Part shown: positions 48,547-56,960 of the stretch, in pieces
Layout of the letters: each line of letters opens with the position of its first letter
How positions within the stretch are numbered: position 1 is the stretch's first letter
Origin: Deltaproteobacteria bacterium HGW-Deltaproteobacteria-14
GTDB lineage: Bacteria; Myxococcota_A; UBA9042; PHBI01
Length of the DNA stretch: 58,895 nucleotides
NCBI GenBank assembly: GCA_002841945.1
Contig: PHBI01000063.1
Coordinates: 1-58,895 of the forward strand
Reading direction: 5' to 3'
Made by a program: the position numbers and the translations under genes
The notes under the pieces: generated by a model
The model's database searches: none
The model's input: only the letters and a program-made list of their open reading frames with translations
What the model was told of the DNA's origin: nothing

Positions 48547-51003
48547 ATGACGGAGCCGAAGCTGCCCGAGCGTGCGCGCGTCGTGGTCATCGGGGGTGGG
48601 GTGATCGGGACCTCGGTCGCCTATCACCTCGCCAAGATGGGGTGTCAGGACGTCGTCCTGCTCGAGCGCGACCGGCTGACCTCGGGCACGACGTGGCACG
48701 CGGCGGGCCTGATGGTGACCTTCGGGTCGTTCTCCGAGACCTCGACCGAGATGCGCAAGTACACCCGCGAGCTGCTGCTGAAGCTCGAGGCGGAGACCGG
48801 GCAGGCGACGGGGTTCATGCCCATCGGCTTCATCGAGGTCGCCGCCGACCGCGACCGCCTCGAGGAGTATCGCCGGGTGTCGGCCTTCAACCGCTACTGC
48901 GGGGTCGACATCCACGAGATCTCGCCCGCCGAGATCCAGGCGCTCTTCCCGCCGGCGCGGGTCGACGACCTGCACGCCGGCTTCTACGTGCCCGGGGACG
49001 GGCGCGTGAACCCGGTCGACTTCACGATGGCCCTGGCCAAGGGCGCGCGCATGGCGGGGGCGCGGGTCATCGAGGGCGTGCCGGTCACCACCGTGCTGCG
49101 CAGGGGCGGGCGCGTCGCCGGCGTGCGCACGCCGTTCGGCGACGTCGAGGCCGAATACGTCGTGAACTGCGCGGGCATGTGGGCGCGCGAGCTGGGCTTG
49201 CGCGCGGGGGTGAGCGTGCCGTTGCAGGCGGCCGAGCACTACTACCTCTTGACGGACAAGGTGGCAGGGCTCGACCCGAAGCTGCCGGTGCTCGAGGACC
49301 CCGCGTCCTACACCTACATCCGGCCGGAGGGGGACGGGCTGATGATCGGGCTCTTCGAGCCGGTGTCGGCGCCGTGGAAGGTCGGCGGCGTCCCGCAGGA
49401 CTTCTCGTTCGGCGAGATCAAGCCGGACTGGGAGCGCATGACGCCCTACGTCGAGAAGGCGATGAGCCGGGTGCCGATCGCGCTCGAGACCGGCATCAAG
49501 AAGCTCTTCTGCGGGCCGGAGAGCTTCACCCCGGACCTGGCGCCGGTCCTCGGCGAGGCGCCGGAGCTGCCGGGCTTCTTCGTGGCGGCGGGGCTCAACT
49601 CCATCGGCATCCTGACCGGCGGCGGGGTGGGGCGGCTGCTCGCGCACTGGATCCTGACCGGCAAGCCCGATCAGGACGTCACCGGGATGAACATCGACCG
49701 GCTCCACCCCTACCAGGGCAACCCGGAGTACCGGCGCGAGCGCATCGCCGAGTCGTTGGGGCTGGTCTACAAGTGCCACTACCCGACCCGCGCGATGACG
49801 ACGGCGCGCGACGCCAAGCGCACGCCGCTGCACGACCGGCAGGCGGCGCGCGGGGCGTTCTTCCGCGACGTCAGCGGCTGGGAGTGCGCCGACTGGTACG
49901 CGCCGTCGGGGGCGGCGCCCGCGGCCGCCGAGCTGACCTGGCGGCGGCCGAGCTGGTTTGGGCAGTGGCGGGTCGAGCACGAGGCGTGCCGTGAGGGCGT
50001 GATCCTGATGGACATGTCCTTCATGTCGAAGTTCCTCGTGCAGGGGCGCGACGCGGGGCGGGTGCTCGACCACGTCTCGGCCAACGCGGTCGATGGCGAG
50101 GCCGGGGTCATCGTCTACACCCAGTGGCTCGACGAGGACGCCAAGCTCCAGGCGGACCTCACGGTGACGAAGCTGGCTGACGACCGCTTCCTGGTCGTCG
50201 CGACCGACACGGCGCACAGGCACGTCCAGACGTGGCTCGAGCGCCACACCCCGGACGACGCGCGCTGCGTCGTGACCGACGTGACCGGGGCGTATGCGCA
50301 GATCAACGTGCAGGGGCCGCGCTCGCGCGAGGTGATGCAGGCGCTGACGACGGCGGACATGAGCAACGCGGCGTTCCCCTTCCGCGCCTCGCGCGAGATC
50401 GATATCGGCTACGCGCGGGTGCAGTGCCACCGCATCACCTATCTGGGCGAGCTCGGCTACGAGCTGCTCATCCCGACCGAGCAGGCGGTGCACGTCTACG
50501 ACCGCGTGGTGGCCGCCGGCGAGCCGCTCGGGCTCGTGCACGCGGGGCTGAAGGCGCTCGCGAGCCTGCGCATGGAGAAGGGCTACCGCGACTACGGGCA
50601 CGACATCGACAACACCGACGACGTGCTCGCGGCCGGGCTCGGCTTCGCGGTCGACCTCGACAAGGCCGACTTCATCGGCAAGCCGGCGGTCGTGGCGCTG
50701 AAGGCGCGCGGGCCGCGGACTCGGGCGCTGCTGCAGGTGCTCGTCACCGATCCCGAGCCGCTGCTCTTTCACGGCGAGGTCGTCTATCGCGACGACCGCG
50801 CCGTGGGCTACGTGCGCTCGGCGTCCTACGGCCACACCCTCGGCGGCGCCGTGGGCCTCTTCATGCTCGAGGCCGGTGAGCCCATCACCAAGGCGTACCT
50901 GGCCGTGGGCCGCTGGGAGATCCAGATCGGCAACGACCGCTTCCCGGCGCGTGTCAGCCTGCGCCCCTTCTACGACCCGAAGAGCGAGCGCGTCCGCGCC
51001 TGA
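48547..51003 (+). CDS. FAD-dependent sarcosine/dimethylglycine dehydrogenase with GcvT domain
   Basis: An 818-residue cytosolic flavoenzyme that probably demethylates N-methylated glycine derivatives, passing the one-carbon unit to tetrahydrofolate. VVVIGGGVIGTSVAYHLA (about 12-29) is the FAD Rossmann motif. TSGTTWHAAGLM places His51 where these enzymes attach FAD covalently. A DAO domain extends to about 370, followed by an FAO_M-type linker (DRLHPYQGNPEYRRERIAES). A GcvT/aminomethyltransferase domain runs from about 440 to 800 (GVILMDMSFMSKFLVQG, YTQWLDEDAKLQADLTVTK, GELGYELLIPTEQAVHVYD, LRMEKGYRDYGHDI). A GAGGAG ribosome-binding site lies ten bases upstream. It converges with the LysR gene. 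Choice between sarcosine and dimethylglycine is open. Confidence 0.88.
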   Translation: MTEPKLPERARVVVIGGGVIGTSVAYHLAKMGCQDVVLLERDRLTSGTTWHAAGLMVTFGSFSETSTEMRKYTRELLLKLEAETGQATGFMPIGFIEVAADRDRLEEYRRVSAFNRYCGVDIHEISPAEIQALFPPARVDDLHAGFYVPGDGRVNPVDFTMALAKGARMAGARVIEGVPVTTVLRRGGRVAGVRTPFGDVEAEYVVNCAGMWARELGLRAGVSVPLQAAEHYYLLTDKVAGLDPKLPVLEDPASYTYIRPEGDGLMIGLFEPVSAPWKVGGVPQDFSFGEIKPDWERMTPYVEKAMSRVPIALETGIKKLFCGPESFTPDLAPVLGEAPELPGFFVAAGLNSIGILTGGGVGRLLAHWILTGKPDQDVTGMNIDRLHPYQGNPEYRRERIAESLGLVYKCHYPTRAMTTARDAKRTPLHDRQAARGAFFRDVSGWECADWYAPSGAAPAAAELTWRRPSWFGQWRVEHEACREGVILMDMSFMSKFLVQGRDAGRVLDHVSANAVDGEAGVIVYTQWLDEDAKLQADLTVTKLADDRFLVVATDTAHRHVQTWLERHTPDDARCVVTDVTGAYAQINVQGPRSREVMQALTTADMSNAAFPFRASREIDIGYARVQCHRITYLGELGYELLIPTEQAVHVYDRVVAAGEPLGLVHAGLKALASLRMEKGYRDYGHDIDNTDDVLAAGLGFAVDLDKADFIGKPAVVALKARGPRTRALLQVLVTDPEPLLFHGEVVYRDDRAVGYVRSASYGHTLGGAVGLFMLEAGEPITKAYLAVGRWEIQIGNDRFPARVSLRPFYDPKSERVRA

Positions 51004-51039
51004 CGTGGGGCTCGAGGCGGTCCGCTCGCCGCGGGGACG

Positions 51040-51963
51040 CTAGGGCCGCGGCGCGTCCGGGGGGAAGCGGGCCCAGGCCGCCTCGACGACGAGATCGCGC
51101 AGGCGGGCCGGCGCGCCCTCGGCCGGGGCCGTCGCGCACGACACGAGGGTGCGGAGCCGGCTCAGCTTGAAGCCCGCCAGCGTGTGCTCGACGAGGGATC
51201 CGCTGCGCAGGGCATCCTCGACCAGGGGGCGAGGGAGCAGCGAGATCCCCTGGCCGGACTCGACGAGGGCGCGCTGCACGAGGAAGTCTCCCACCTCGTG
51301 GACCGACGCGAAGTCCGTGATGGCCGCTCCCATGAAGGCGAGATCGCGCTCGAGCAGGACCCGTGAGCAGCAGCCCGGGCGGCGGACGATGACGGGGTGC
51401 GCGAGCAGCGCCGCGAGCGAGTCGACGCCGGCGGCGAGCCCCAGGCTCGGGTGACTCACGAGCGCGAGCTGGCTGCTCGGGAGGGGATCGAGCCGCGCGC
51501 TGGGGAGCTGGAGCGGCTGGTCGTGGTCGATCACCGCGACGTCCAGCGCGCCGCAGACGAAGGCCTCCTCGAGCTCGCCGGGGGGGGCGAAGGTCAGGCG
51601 TAGCTCGGCCGCGCCGATCTCGGCCAGCCCGCTGCGATCGACGAGGTGGGAGAGGTAGAGCGCGGCCCAGCCCTGGGTGCAGCCGAAGCGAACGGCCTGC
51701 CCCGCGCCCCCCTCGCGGACGCCCGCCGCGAGGTCGGCCTCGAGCGCGAGGATCGAGCGCGCGCGCGCCACGACGAAGCGCCCCTGGGCGGTCAGGGAGA
51801 CGCCGCTCGCGGAGCGCTCGAGGAGCTGGGCGTCGTAGTGGTCCTCGAGGAACTTCAGGCGCCGCGAGACGGCCGACTGCGTGACCCCGAGCGCGGCCGC
51901 GGCGGAGGAGATGCTGCCGCTCCGTGCGACCTCGACGAGGGAGTGCCAGTAAACCGATTCCAT
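51040..51963 (-). CDS. LysR-family transcriptional regulator
   Basis: A 307-residue regulator. The N-terminal winged helix-turn-helix is at about residues 3-62 (YWHSLVEVARSGSISSAAAALGVTQSAVSRRLKFLED, then LLERSASGVSLTAQG). The effector domain follows, with AVRFGCTQGWAALYLSHLV, a LDVAVIDHDQPLQL lobe and GISLLPRPLVEDALRSG. The ATG at 51963 gives the normal length; the upstream GTG adds 12 unlikely residues. It is transcribed divergently from the ext-like cluster, whose first gene starts 161 bp away. LysR regulators commonly control the divergent neighbour, so it is the prime candidate to regulate that cluster, or the adjacent dehydrogenase. Confidence 0.88.
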   Translation of the reverse strand: MESVYWHSLVEVARSGSISSAAAALGVTQSAVSRRLKFLEDHYDAQLLERSASGVSLTAQGRFVVARARSILALEADLAAGVREGGAGQAVRFGCTQGWAALYLSHLVDRSGLAEIGAAELRLTFAPPGELEEAFVCGALDVAVIDHDQPLQLPSARLDPLPSSQLALVSHPSLGLAAGVDSLAALLAHPVIVRRPGCCSRVLLERDLAFMGAAITDFASVHEVGDFLVQRALVESGQGISLLPRPLVEDALRSGSLVEHTLAGFKLSRLRTLVSCATAPAEGAPARLRDLVVEAAWARFPPDAPRP

Positions 51964-52124
51964 GGCGCACCTCACGAGCGGGTCATGCGTAGGGCTCATA
52001 CCCTCATTGATAACTACGCGCTATGCCGTTGTAGCTCCAGGGCTATATCCGTGGGTCGGACGAGATCCCCCAACGCAGCGACGCGGCGACATCGACCGCG
52101 TCGCGCGAAGCAAAGAGGACGGCG
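51964..52124. promoter_or_regulatory. Divergent control region between lysR and the ext-like cluster
   Basis: 161 bases. Less GC-rich than the surroundings. CGTAG near 51990 and CTACG near 52014 form an inverted repeat, and a second CTAC/GTAG pair lies about 52013-52034; such dyads could be LysR boxes. TTGATA near 52001 resembles a -35. No complete promoter can be assigned with confidence. Confidence 0.4.
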
Positions 52125-54002
52125 ATGAAGGACGATCTGCGACTGCGTCAAGGCCCGGGTGGAGCAGCGTTGCTGGCGCTGGCGCTCAGCCTCGGCGCCG
52201 GCTCGACCGGCTGCGGCTACGATGACCCGGATGCGATCTATTACGCTGGCGACGAGAGCGTCTCGACCCTCGTCGAGCCGGACCAGGTGAAGGCCTGGAT
52301 CGACGCCGGCTACCGCACCGAGGACGGCCACCGCGTGCTCATCCTCGACTGCGTCCCGAACCCGCCGGGGGCGTTCCCGTTCTCCGACATGGAGTCGTGG
52401 TTCGCGGGCGACGTCGCCAAGATCAAGACCAACATGGCCGCGCAGTACGGCGTGCGGGCCCCGCAGCACCTGATGGTCGACGGCCTGGCCGCGAAGGGGA
52501 TGCTCGGCCACCTGCCGGGCGCCATCCCGAGCATCTCCCACGAGGGCTATGAGGTGACCGACCGCAGCGACGGGCCGATGCTCGCCGAGCACGAGGTCGG
52601 CACCGGCGCGTTCATCAGCCAGCTGGCGTCGAACCTCGGCGTCCGCAAGGACGACGTGCTGGTACTGACGACCTCGCGCCTGGACTACCCCGGCTTCTGC
52701 GCGGCGCGCCTCTACTGGACGCTGCGCTACTGGGGCTTCTCGCGCACCAACGTCAAGGTCCTCAACGGCGGCAACAAGGCCTGGGCCGCCGCCGGGAACG
52801 CCCTCGAGAAGGGCGTCCGCACCCCCGCCACCATCGCCAAGAGCGACTTCGACGTGTCGTGCCTCGCGCGGCGCTTCTTCGACGAGCGCATCTCCCTCGG
52901 CGAGGTCATGGACGTCATCGACAGCGGCCGCACCGCGCTGCCCGACGACGACGCCGACCAGGTCGTGGTCCTCGACACCCGCCAGCCCCCCGCGGCCTAC
53001 TTCTTCACCGACGCCGACCAGAGCGGGACCCCGGACGTCTACGAGCTCGAGGGATACAGCTTCGACGCGGCGACCAAGACCTTCGACGTGGTCGCGACGG
53101 CCGACGCCGTCGAGCAGCTCACCCTCGATCAGGTCATGTTCGGCGCCGACCACCTGGCGATCCCGTTCTCGGCGACGAGCAACCCGCCCATCAACCCGGC
53201 CGACGCGCACGGGCTGCTCGGGCTCCTCGTGGCCAACGGCGCTCCCCTGGCCATCCCCCTCGGCGCCAAGCCGGCCGCCTTCGAGGGCGTCATGCGCGGC
53301 GCCAAGGTCACCAAGACCCCGACCTACAACATCACCGTCCCGGCGCTGAGCCTCGCGGACGGCCGCTACAAGTCCAAAGAGGACCTGCTCGCCGTGTTCG
53401 CCGCCGCCGGCATCGACGGCACCAAGCCCATCATCACCTACTGCAACTCGGGCGCCCTCGCCGCGATCTACTACTACGTCCTCAAGGAGATCTGCGGCTT
53501 CGACGACGTGCGCATGTACGACGGCTCCTGGGGCGAGTGGGCGAACCTCACGGCCTACGAGCCGGCCTCGACCGAGGTCGTCCAGCTCGACGCGGTCACC
53601 GTGTACCCGATGTACCCGGCGCCGAGCCCCGCCGTGGTCATCTTCTCGGGCGCGAACGCGAACTTCACCTGGAGCCCGGACGCCAAGGCCTTCACCAGCG
53701 CCGCGACCGGCGCGACCCTCGACGCCGCCCTGATCAGGCTCGGTGGGAGCCTCGCGGGGATGCCGCGCTGGGACGCCGTGCACCGCTCGCAGAACGTGCT
53801 GTTTCGCGCGTCGGCGACCGTCAACGGGCCCAACCGGACGTACCGCGCCGGCGTGAACTGGCCGACGGTCACCACCTTCCCCGACTACGACGGCCCCGGG
53901 CACGACATCCTCGATGAGGACGAGAGCTACCAGGGACAGGTCCCCACGACGAGCGGTGACGGCGCGCCGTCCGCGTTCGTGCCGGTCGGCGGCGGCTGCT
54001 GA
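52125..54002 (+). CDS. extH: Rhodanese-domain lipoprotein, ExtH-like
   Basis: A 625-residue exported protein (ALLALALSLGAGSTGC, with a lipobox-like Cys30) with two rhodanese domains. The first (about 40-250) has VLVLTTSRLDYPGFCAARLYW and VKVLNGGNKAW but no Cys in the active loop. The second (about 275-480) has VVVLDTRQPP and IITYCNSGALAAIYYYV with Cys440 in the active loop. A C-terminal region continues with GGSLAGMPRWDAVHRSQNVLFR. In Geobacter, ExtH is the rhodanese-like lipoprotein opening the extHIJKL cluster, and the neighbours here match that order (porin, small lipoprotein, multiheme cytochrome). It probably handles a sulfur, selenium or tellurium species at the outer membrane; that is inference from the family name and context. 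Confidence 0.78.
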   Translation: MKDDLRLRQGPGGAALLALALSLGAGSTGCGYDDPDAIYYAGDESVSTLVEPDQVKAWIDAGYRTEDGHRVLILDCVPNPPGAFPFSDMESWFAGDVAKIKTNMAAQYGVRAPQHLMVDGLAAKGMLGHLPGAIPSISHEGYEVTDRSDGPMLAEHEVGTGAFISQLASNLGVRKDDVLVLTTSRLDYPGFCAARLYWTLRYWGFSRTNVKVLNGGNKAWAAAGNALEKGVRTPATIAKSDFDVSCLARRFFDERISLGEVMDVIDSGRTALPDDDADQVVVLDTRQPPAAYFFTDADQSGTPDVYELEGYSFDAATKTFDVVATADAVEQLTLDQVMFGADHLAIPFSATSNPPINPADAHGLLGLLVANGAPLAIPLGAKPAAFEGVMRGAKVTKTPTYNITVPALSLADGRYKSKEDLLAVFAAAGIDGTKPIITYCNSGALAAIYYYVLKEICGFDDVRMYDGSWGEWANLTAYEPASTEVVQLDAVTVYPMYPAPSPAVVIFSGANANFTWSPDAKAFTSAATGATLDAALIRLGGSLAGMPRWDAVHRSQNVLFRASATVNGPNRTYRAGVNWPTVTTFPDYDGPGHDILDEDESYQGQVPTTSGDGAPSAFVPVGGGC

Positions 54003-54013
54003 AACCCATCGTC

Positions 54014-54035
54014 GCGGCGCCCGTGCGGGCGCCGC
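54014..54035 (+). promoter_or_regulatory. Intercistronic hairpin extH-extI
   Basis: GCGGCGCCC (54014-54022) and GGGCGCCGC (54027-54035) form a perfect 9-bp stem with loop GTGC, 11 bases after the extH-like stop and just before the AAGGAC ribosome-binding site of the porin. It may set relative expression by mRNA processing or attenuation. Confidence 0.5.
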
Positions 54036-54054
54036 GCCACCCAAGGACACCGTG

Positions 54055-55254
54055 ATGAAGCTTCTCACTTCGCGATGGATGACGGCCGCGGCGCTCGTCG
54101 CGCCCCTGCTGATGACCACCTCGGCCCTCGCGGGCCCGACCTGGAAGTTCGGCGACGACGGCGATCGCCTGCTCAAGCTCAACTACGCCGGCCAGACGCA
54201 GCTCGTGTTCCGCGACACCGGCGCCGGACCCGACGGCACCGACAGCGCCGCCGAGTTCAACCTGCGGCGTAACCGCCTGCAGCTCATCGGGGCCGCCGGC
54301 GACTGGCTCGGCTTCTACCTCCAGACCGAGTTCCTCGAGGACCGCAACATCACGCCGCTGACCGTCGGTGACGGCGACACCTCGTCCTTCGAGGTGCTCG
54401 ACGTCGTCGTGCGCATCAAGGCGGACGACGCGTTCCAGCTGCGCCTCGGGAAGTTCAAGTACAACTTCACCCGCGAGAACCTCGAGGACTGCTTCGGCGC
54501 GCTCAACTCCGACCGCTCGCTCTTCGTCCGCGCCCCCCTCGGCGACGACGGGACGCGGGACAAGGGGCTGGCGATCTGGGGCAACCTGGCCGACGACCTG
54601 CTCCAGTACCGCCTCGACGTCATGAACGGCCGCAACGACAGCGCGTCGACCCCGAGCAGCGCCTTCCGCTACTCGGCGCGGGTGCACGTCTCGCTGTTCG
54701 AGCACGAGGCGGACTACGGCTACAAGGGCAGCTACCTCGGCCAAAAGACCGTCCTCACCCTCGGCGGGGCCGTGCAGTACGAGGCGAGCGTCGCCTACGC
54801 CGACGTCGCGCGGCAGGCCGACGCCAAGGATTACCTCGCGTGGACGGTCGATCTCTTCGGCGAGTTCCCGACGAGCGCGGGCACCTTCACCTTCTCGGCC
54901 GCCTACGCGGACTACAAGATCGGCGACGCCTACGAGGGCGCCGACCCCGACCCCGAGGTCATCGGCCTCAACGGCCAGAAGAACGGCGGCTACGCCAAGC
55001 TCGCCTACATGCTTCCGACCCTGCCGCTGCAGCTCTTCGCCCGCGGCGAGCTGTGGCGCTTCGCGCGCCTCGACGGCGTCAACGACCAAGGCGTGACCTA
55101 CGTCGGCGGCGGCGCGAACTACTACTTCGACGGGCAGTCGTTGCGCCTGACGGTCGAGGCCTTCCTCACCGACTTCGAGCACGAGGGCACCTTCGGCACC
55201 CACGACGTCCACGACTTCACCACCGTGCTGACCCAGCTTCAGTTCGTCTACTGA
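54055..55254 (+). CDS. extI: Outer-membrane porin, ExtI-like
   Basis: A 399-residue barrel protein. Signal peptide MKLLTSRWMTAAALVAPLLM ends at SALAG. The mature part has alternating strands throughout: LLKLNYAGQTQLVFRD, FNLRRNRLQLIGAAGDWLGF, VRIKADDAFQLRLGKFKYNF, YRLDVMNGRND, TFTFSAAYADYKIG, LPLQLFARGELWRFARL and the C-terminal aromatic strand TVLTQLQFVY. The pattern fits phosphate-selective/ExtI-type porins. In Geobacter sulfurreducens ExtI is implicated in selenite and tellurite reduction, and ext porins serve as sheaths of electron conduits. Here the porin lies between a rhodanese lipoprotein and a multiheme cytochrome, which supports the same role. Start chosen by the signal peptide and AAGGAC ribosome-binding site. 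Confidence 0.8.
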   Translation: MKLLTSRWMTAAALVAPLLMTTSALAGPTWKFGDDGDRLLKLNYAGQTQLVFRDTGAGPDGTDSAAEFNLRRNRLQLIGAAGDWLGFYLQTEFLEDRNITPLTVGDGDTSSFEVLDVVVRIKADDAFQLRLGKFKYNFTRENLEDCFGALNSDRSLFVRAPLGDDGTRDKGLAIWGNLADDLLQYRLDVMNGRNDSASTPSSAFRYSARVHVSLFEHEADYGYKGSYLGQKTVLTLGGAVQYEASVAYADVARQADAKDYLAWTVDLFGEFPTSAGTFTFSAAYADYKIGDAYEGADPDPEVIGLNGQKNGGYAKLAYMLPTLPLQLFARGELWRFARLDGVNDQGVTYVGGGANYYFDGQSLRLTVEAFLTDFEHEGTFGTHDVHDFTTVLTQLQFVY

Positions 55255-55274
55255 TCCGCCGGGCCGCTCACCCG

Positions 55275-55290
55275 CCCCCGAGCTCGGGGG
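55275..55290 (+). promoter_or_regulatory. Intercistronic palindrome extI-extJ
   Basis: CCCCCGAGCTCGGGGG is a perfect 16-bp palindrome 21 bases after the porin stop, followed by the AAGGAG ribosome-binding site of the small lipoprotein gene. It resembles the hairpins at the neighbouring junctions. Confidence 0.5.
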
Positions 55291-55315
55291 CACCATGACC
55301 CAAGGAGACTCACTC

Positions 55316-55501
55316 ATGCTCAAGCGTACTCTCGTCATCATCGGGCTGTTCGCGTTCCTCGGCGGCTCGGTCGCCTGCGGCAGCACCAACGCCCAGGTCA
55401 AGCAGGACGACGAGGCGGCCGCCAAGGCGCAGCCCGACGACAAGGCGCCCGCCGACGACAAGGCCCCGTCCCCGCACGGCGACCAGCTCCAGGGCTGCTG
55501 A
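55316..55501 (+). CDS. extJ: Small lipoprotein, ExtJ-like
   Basis: A 61-residue protein. A lipoprotein signal (LVIIGLFAFLGGSVAC, lipobox SVAC) is followed by about 40 residues of charged, Lys/Asp/Pro-rich sequence (QPDDKAPADDKAPS, an imperfect repeat) ending in a Cys. The ATG at 55316 has AAGGAG ten bases upstream; the ATG at 55295 is less likely because it would precede the Shine-Dalgarno. A small lipoprotein sits in this position (ExtJ) in the Geobacter cluster; no enzymatic function is expected. It may brace the porin-cytochrome complex. Confidence 0.68.
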   Translation: MLKRTLVIIGLFAFLGGSVACGSTNAQVKQDDEAAAKAQPDDKAPADDKAPSPHGDQLQGC

Positions 55502-55519
55502 ACCTTCCCACGGAACGAC

Positions 55520-55554
55520 GCGGGGGCGCGCCGTTCGGCGGCGGCGCCCCCCGC
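55520..55554 (+). promoter_or_regulatory. Intercistronic hairpin extJ-extK
   Basis: GCGGGGGCGC (55520-55529) pairs with GCGCCCCCCGC (55544-55554) with one bulged base. It lies 18 bases after the extJ-like stop and about 20 bases before the AAGGAGG ribosome-binding site of the cytochrome gene. This is the third hairpin at three successive junctions of the cluster. Confidence 0.45.
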
Positions 55555-55586
55555 TCCCCCCGCAGACGCTGACAAGGAGGACCCCA

Positions 55587-56939
55587 ATGATCGCAGCGCG
55601 ACTGTTGATGGTCGCGTCGCTGGCGCTAGGGCCCGCGGCGTGGCTGTCCACAGCCTGGGCCGGCCCCCCACCTGGTGGGGAGAAGTCCGGGACCATCGTC
55701 GCCAAGCAGGGTCAGGCCAAGACGCTCCGCGAGCTGATCGCGATGTACGACTCGACCTCCTGCAAGGAGTGCCACGAGGACATCCATCGGGACTGGATGG
55801 AGTCACCGCACGCCCGGTCGGTCTTTGGCACCGGGCGCACGGCGGCGACCTTCCAGACCGCCATCACGAACGGGCTGATGACGTGGCCCTTCTCCGGGGT
55901 CCACGGCCCCGGGGACGTCAAGGTCGAGCACTTTCAGGGTTGCACCAAGTGCCACCTCCCGCAGCTCGCCGACGCGACCGACGCCGTCGCCAAGGAGCTG
56001 GCGACCACGCTCTTTGCCTGGCGGGAGGCCGTCAACAAGGGTGACGCCGCCGCCCGGAGCAAGCACGAGGCGACCCTCGGGCAGCTCGGCATCACCTGCC
56101 TCGTCTGTCACAACCGCAACGCGATCGTGCACAAGTGGACGGACGGCTACCCCCAGGCGGGGGTCGTCTACGGCAGCGAGAGCGGCGAGCACGCGGCCGA
56201 TGACTACCCGCTCGCGGCGAAGAGCCCGATCATGCACGAGGCGATCGCGTGCGGTCAGTGCCATGGGCTCGGCCCCAACCTCGAGCTCGACAACCCCACC
56301 CAGTGCGCGACGCTCTACGGGAGCTACCTGTGGTCGTACGTCGCGGACGGTGGAGACAAGACCTGCCAGCAGTGCCACATGAGCGCGAGCGGGCTCGGCC
56401 ACAAGATCCTGAGCTATCGGGACCCGAAGATGGCCGAGATGGCCTTGGACTTCGAAGTGACGGCGCGGGCCGTCAACTGGCGGGATGGCACGCGCTACGC
56501 GCCACGGGCGGTCGTCGCGGTGGCGATGACCAACCGGGCCGGGCACGGCATCCCCGATGGCTGACCGACCCCCAACCGACTGGTTCTGTCGGTAAGAGCC
56601 GTCACGAAGAGCGGCGTTACGATCTTCGAACATGAAAACGTCTACATGCCAGTTCCCCAGAAGATGGGCCGCAGCACCACGATGGGCCGCGGACCCTACG
56701 AGAAGAGCGGGCTCGTGTCCGACACCTCGCTCCCCCCCGGCCGCACGGTCGAGGAGCGGTTCGAGGTCCCCTTCCCGGCGACCGTCGCCAAGGTCGGGGG
56801 CAAAGACGAGACCCAGGTGACCGACGACACCCTCGAGATCACCGTCGAGCTCTGGTACCTGCCCTACGGGACGCGGGACACCACCCCGTTCAAGTGGCGG
56901 GAGGCCAAGCGCACCGTGCGCCTGGTGCCCTTCGAGTAG
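55587..56939 (+). CDS. extKL: Pentaheme c-type cytochrome selenoprotein (ExtK+ExtL-like), in-frame UGA as Sec326
   Basis: A predicted 450-residue periplasmic electron carrier. Signal peptide MIAARLLMVASLALGPAAW ends at TAWAG. There are five CxxCH haem sites: CKECH (59-63), CTKCH (119-123), CLVCH (171-175), CGQCH (222-226) and CQQCH (260-264). The frame meets TGA at 56562-56564 after RAGHGIPDG, then stays open without any shift to TAG 56937-56939. The continuation is protein-like: PTPNRLVLSVRAVTKSGVTI, YMPVPQKMGR, GRGPYEKSGLVSDTSLPP and ELWYLPYGT. If the TGA were a true stop the downstream piece would lack a ribosome-binding site at its ATG. A nested hairpin (56564-56593) follows the TGA like a bacterial SECIS. 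I recall the Geobacter ExtK and ExtL being reinterpreted as one selenoprotein, which this fits. AAGGAGG precedes the start. Confidence 0.82.
56564..56593 (+). promoter_or_regulatory. Putative bacterial SECIS element following the UGA codon
   Basis: ACCGAC (56564-56569) pairs with GTCGGT (56588-56593). Above an internal loop (CCCC / CT), AACC (56574-56577) pairs with GGTT (56582-56585), leaving the apical loop GACT, which begins with G. The upper hairpin starts nine bases after the UGA, close to the spacing of the E. coli fdhF SECIS. The structure lies within the coding sequence, as bacterial SECIS elements do. Confidence 0.65.
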
Positions 56940-56960
56940 GCTCTGGCCTTTGTCCTTGCC

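Noticed and set aside
56562..56646. Frameshift or simple pseudogenisation of the cytochrome gene
   Set aside because: The downstream sequence is in the same phase as the upstream part, so no indel is needed; a single TGA with intact coding on both sides and a hairpin after it is better explained by selenocysteine.
56646..56939. Independent 97-codon gene (a separate ExtL) starting at ATG 56646
   Set aside because: No Shine-Dalgarno and no signal peptide, while the homologous-looking sequence begins upstream of the ATG, directly after the TGA.
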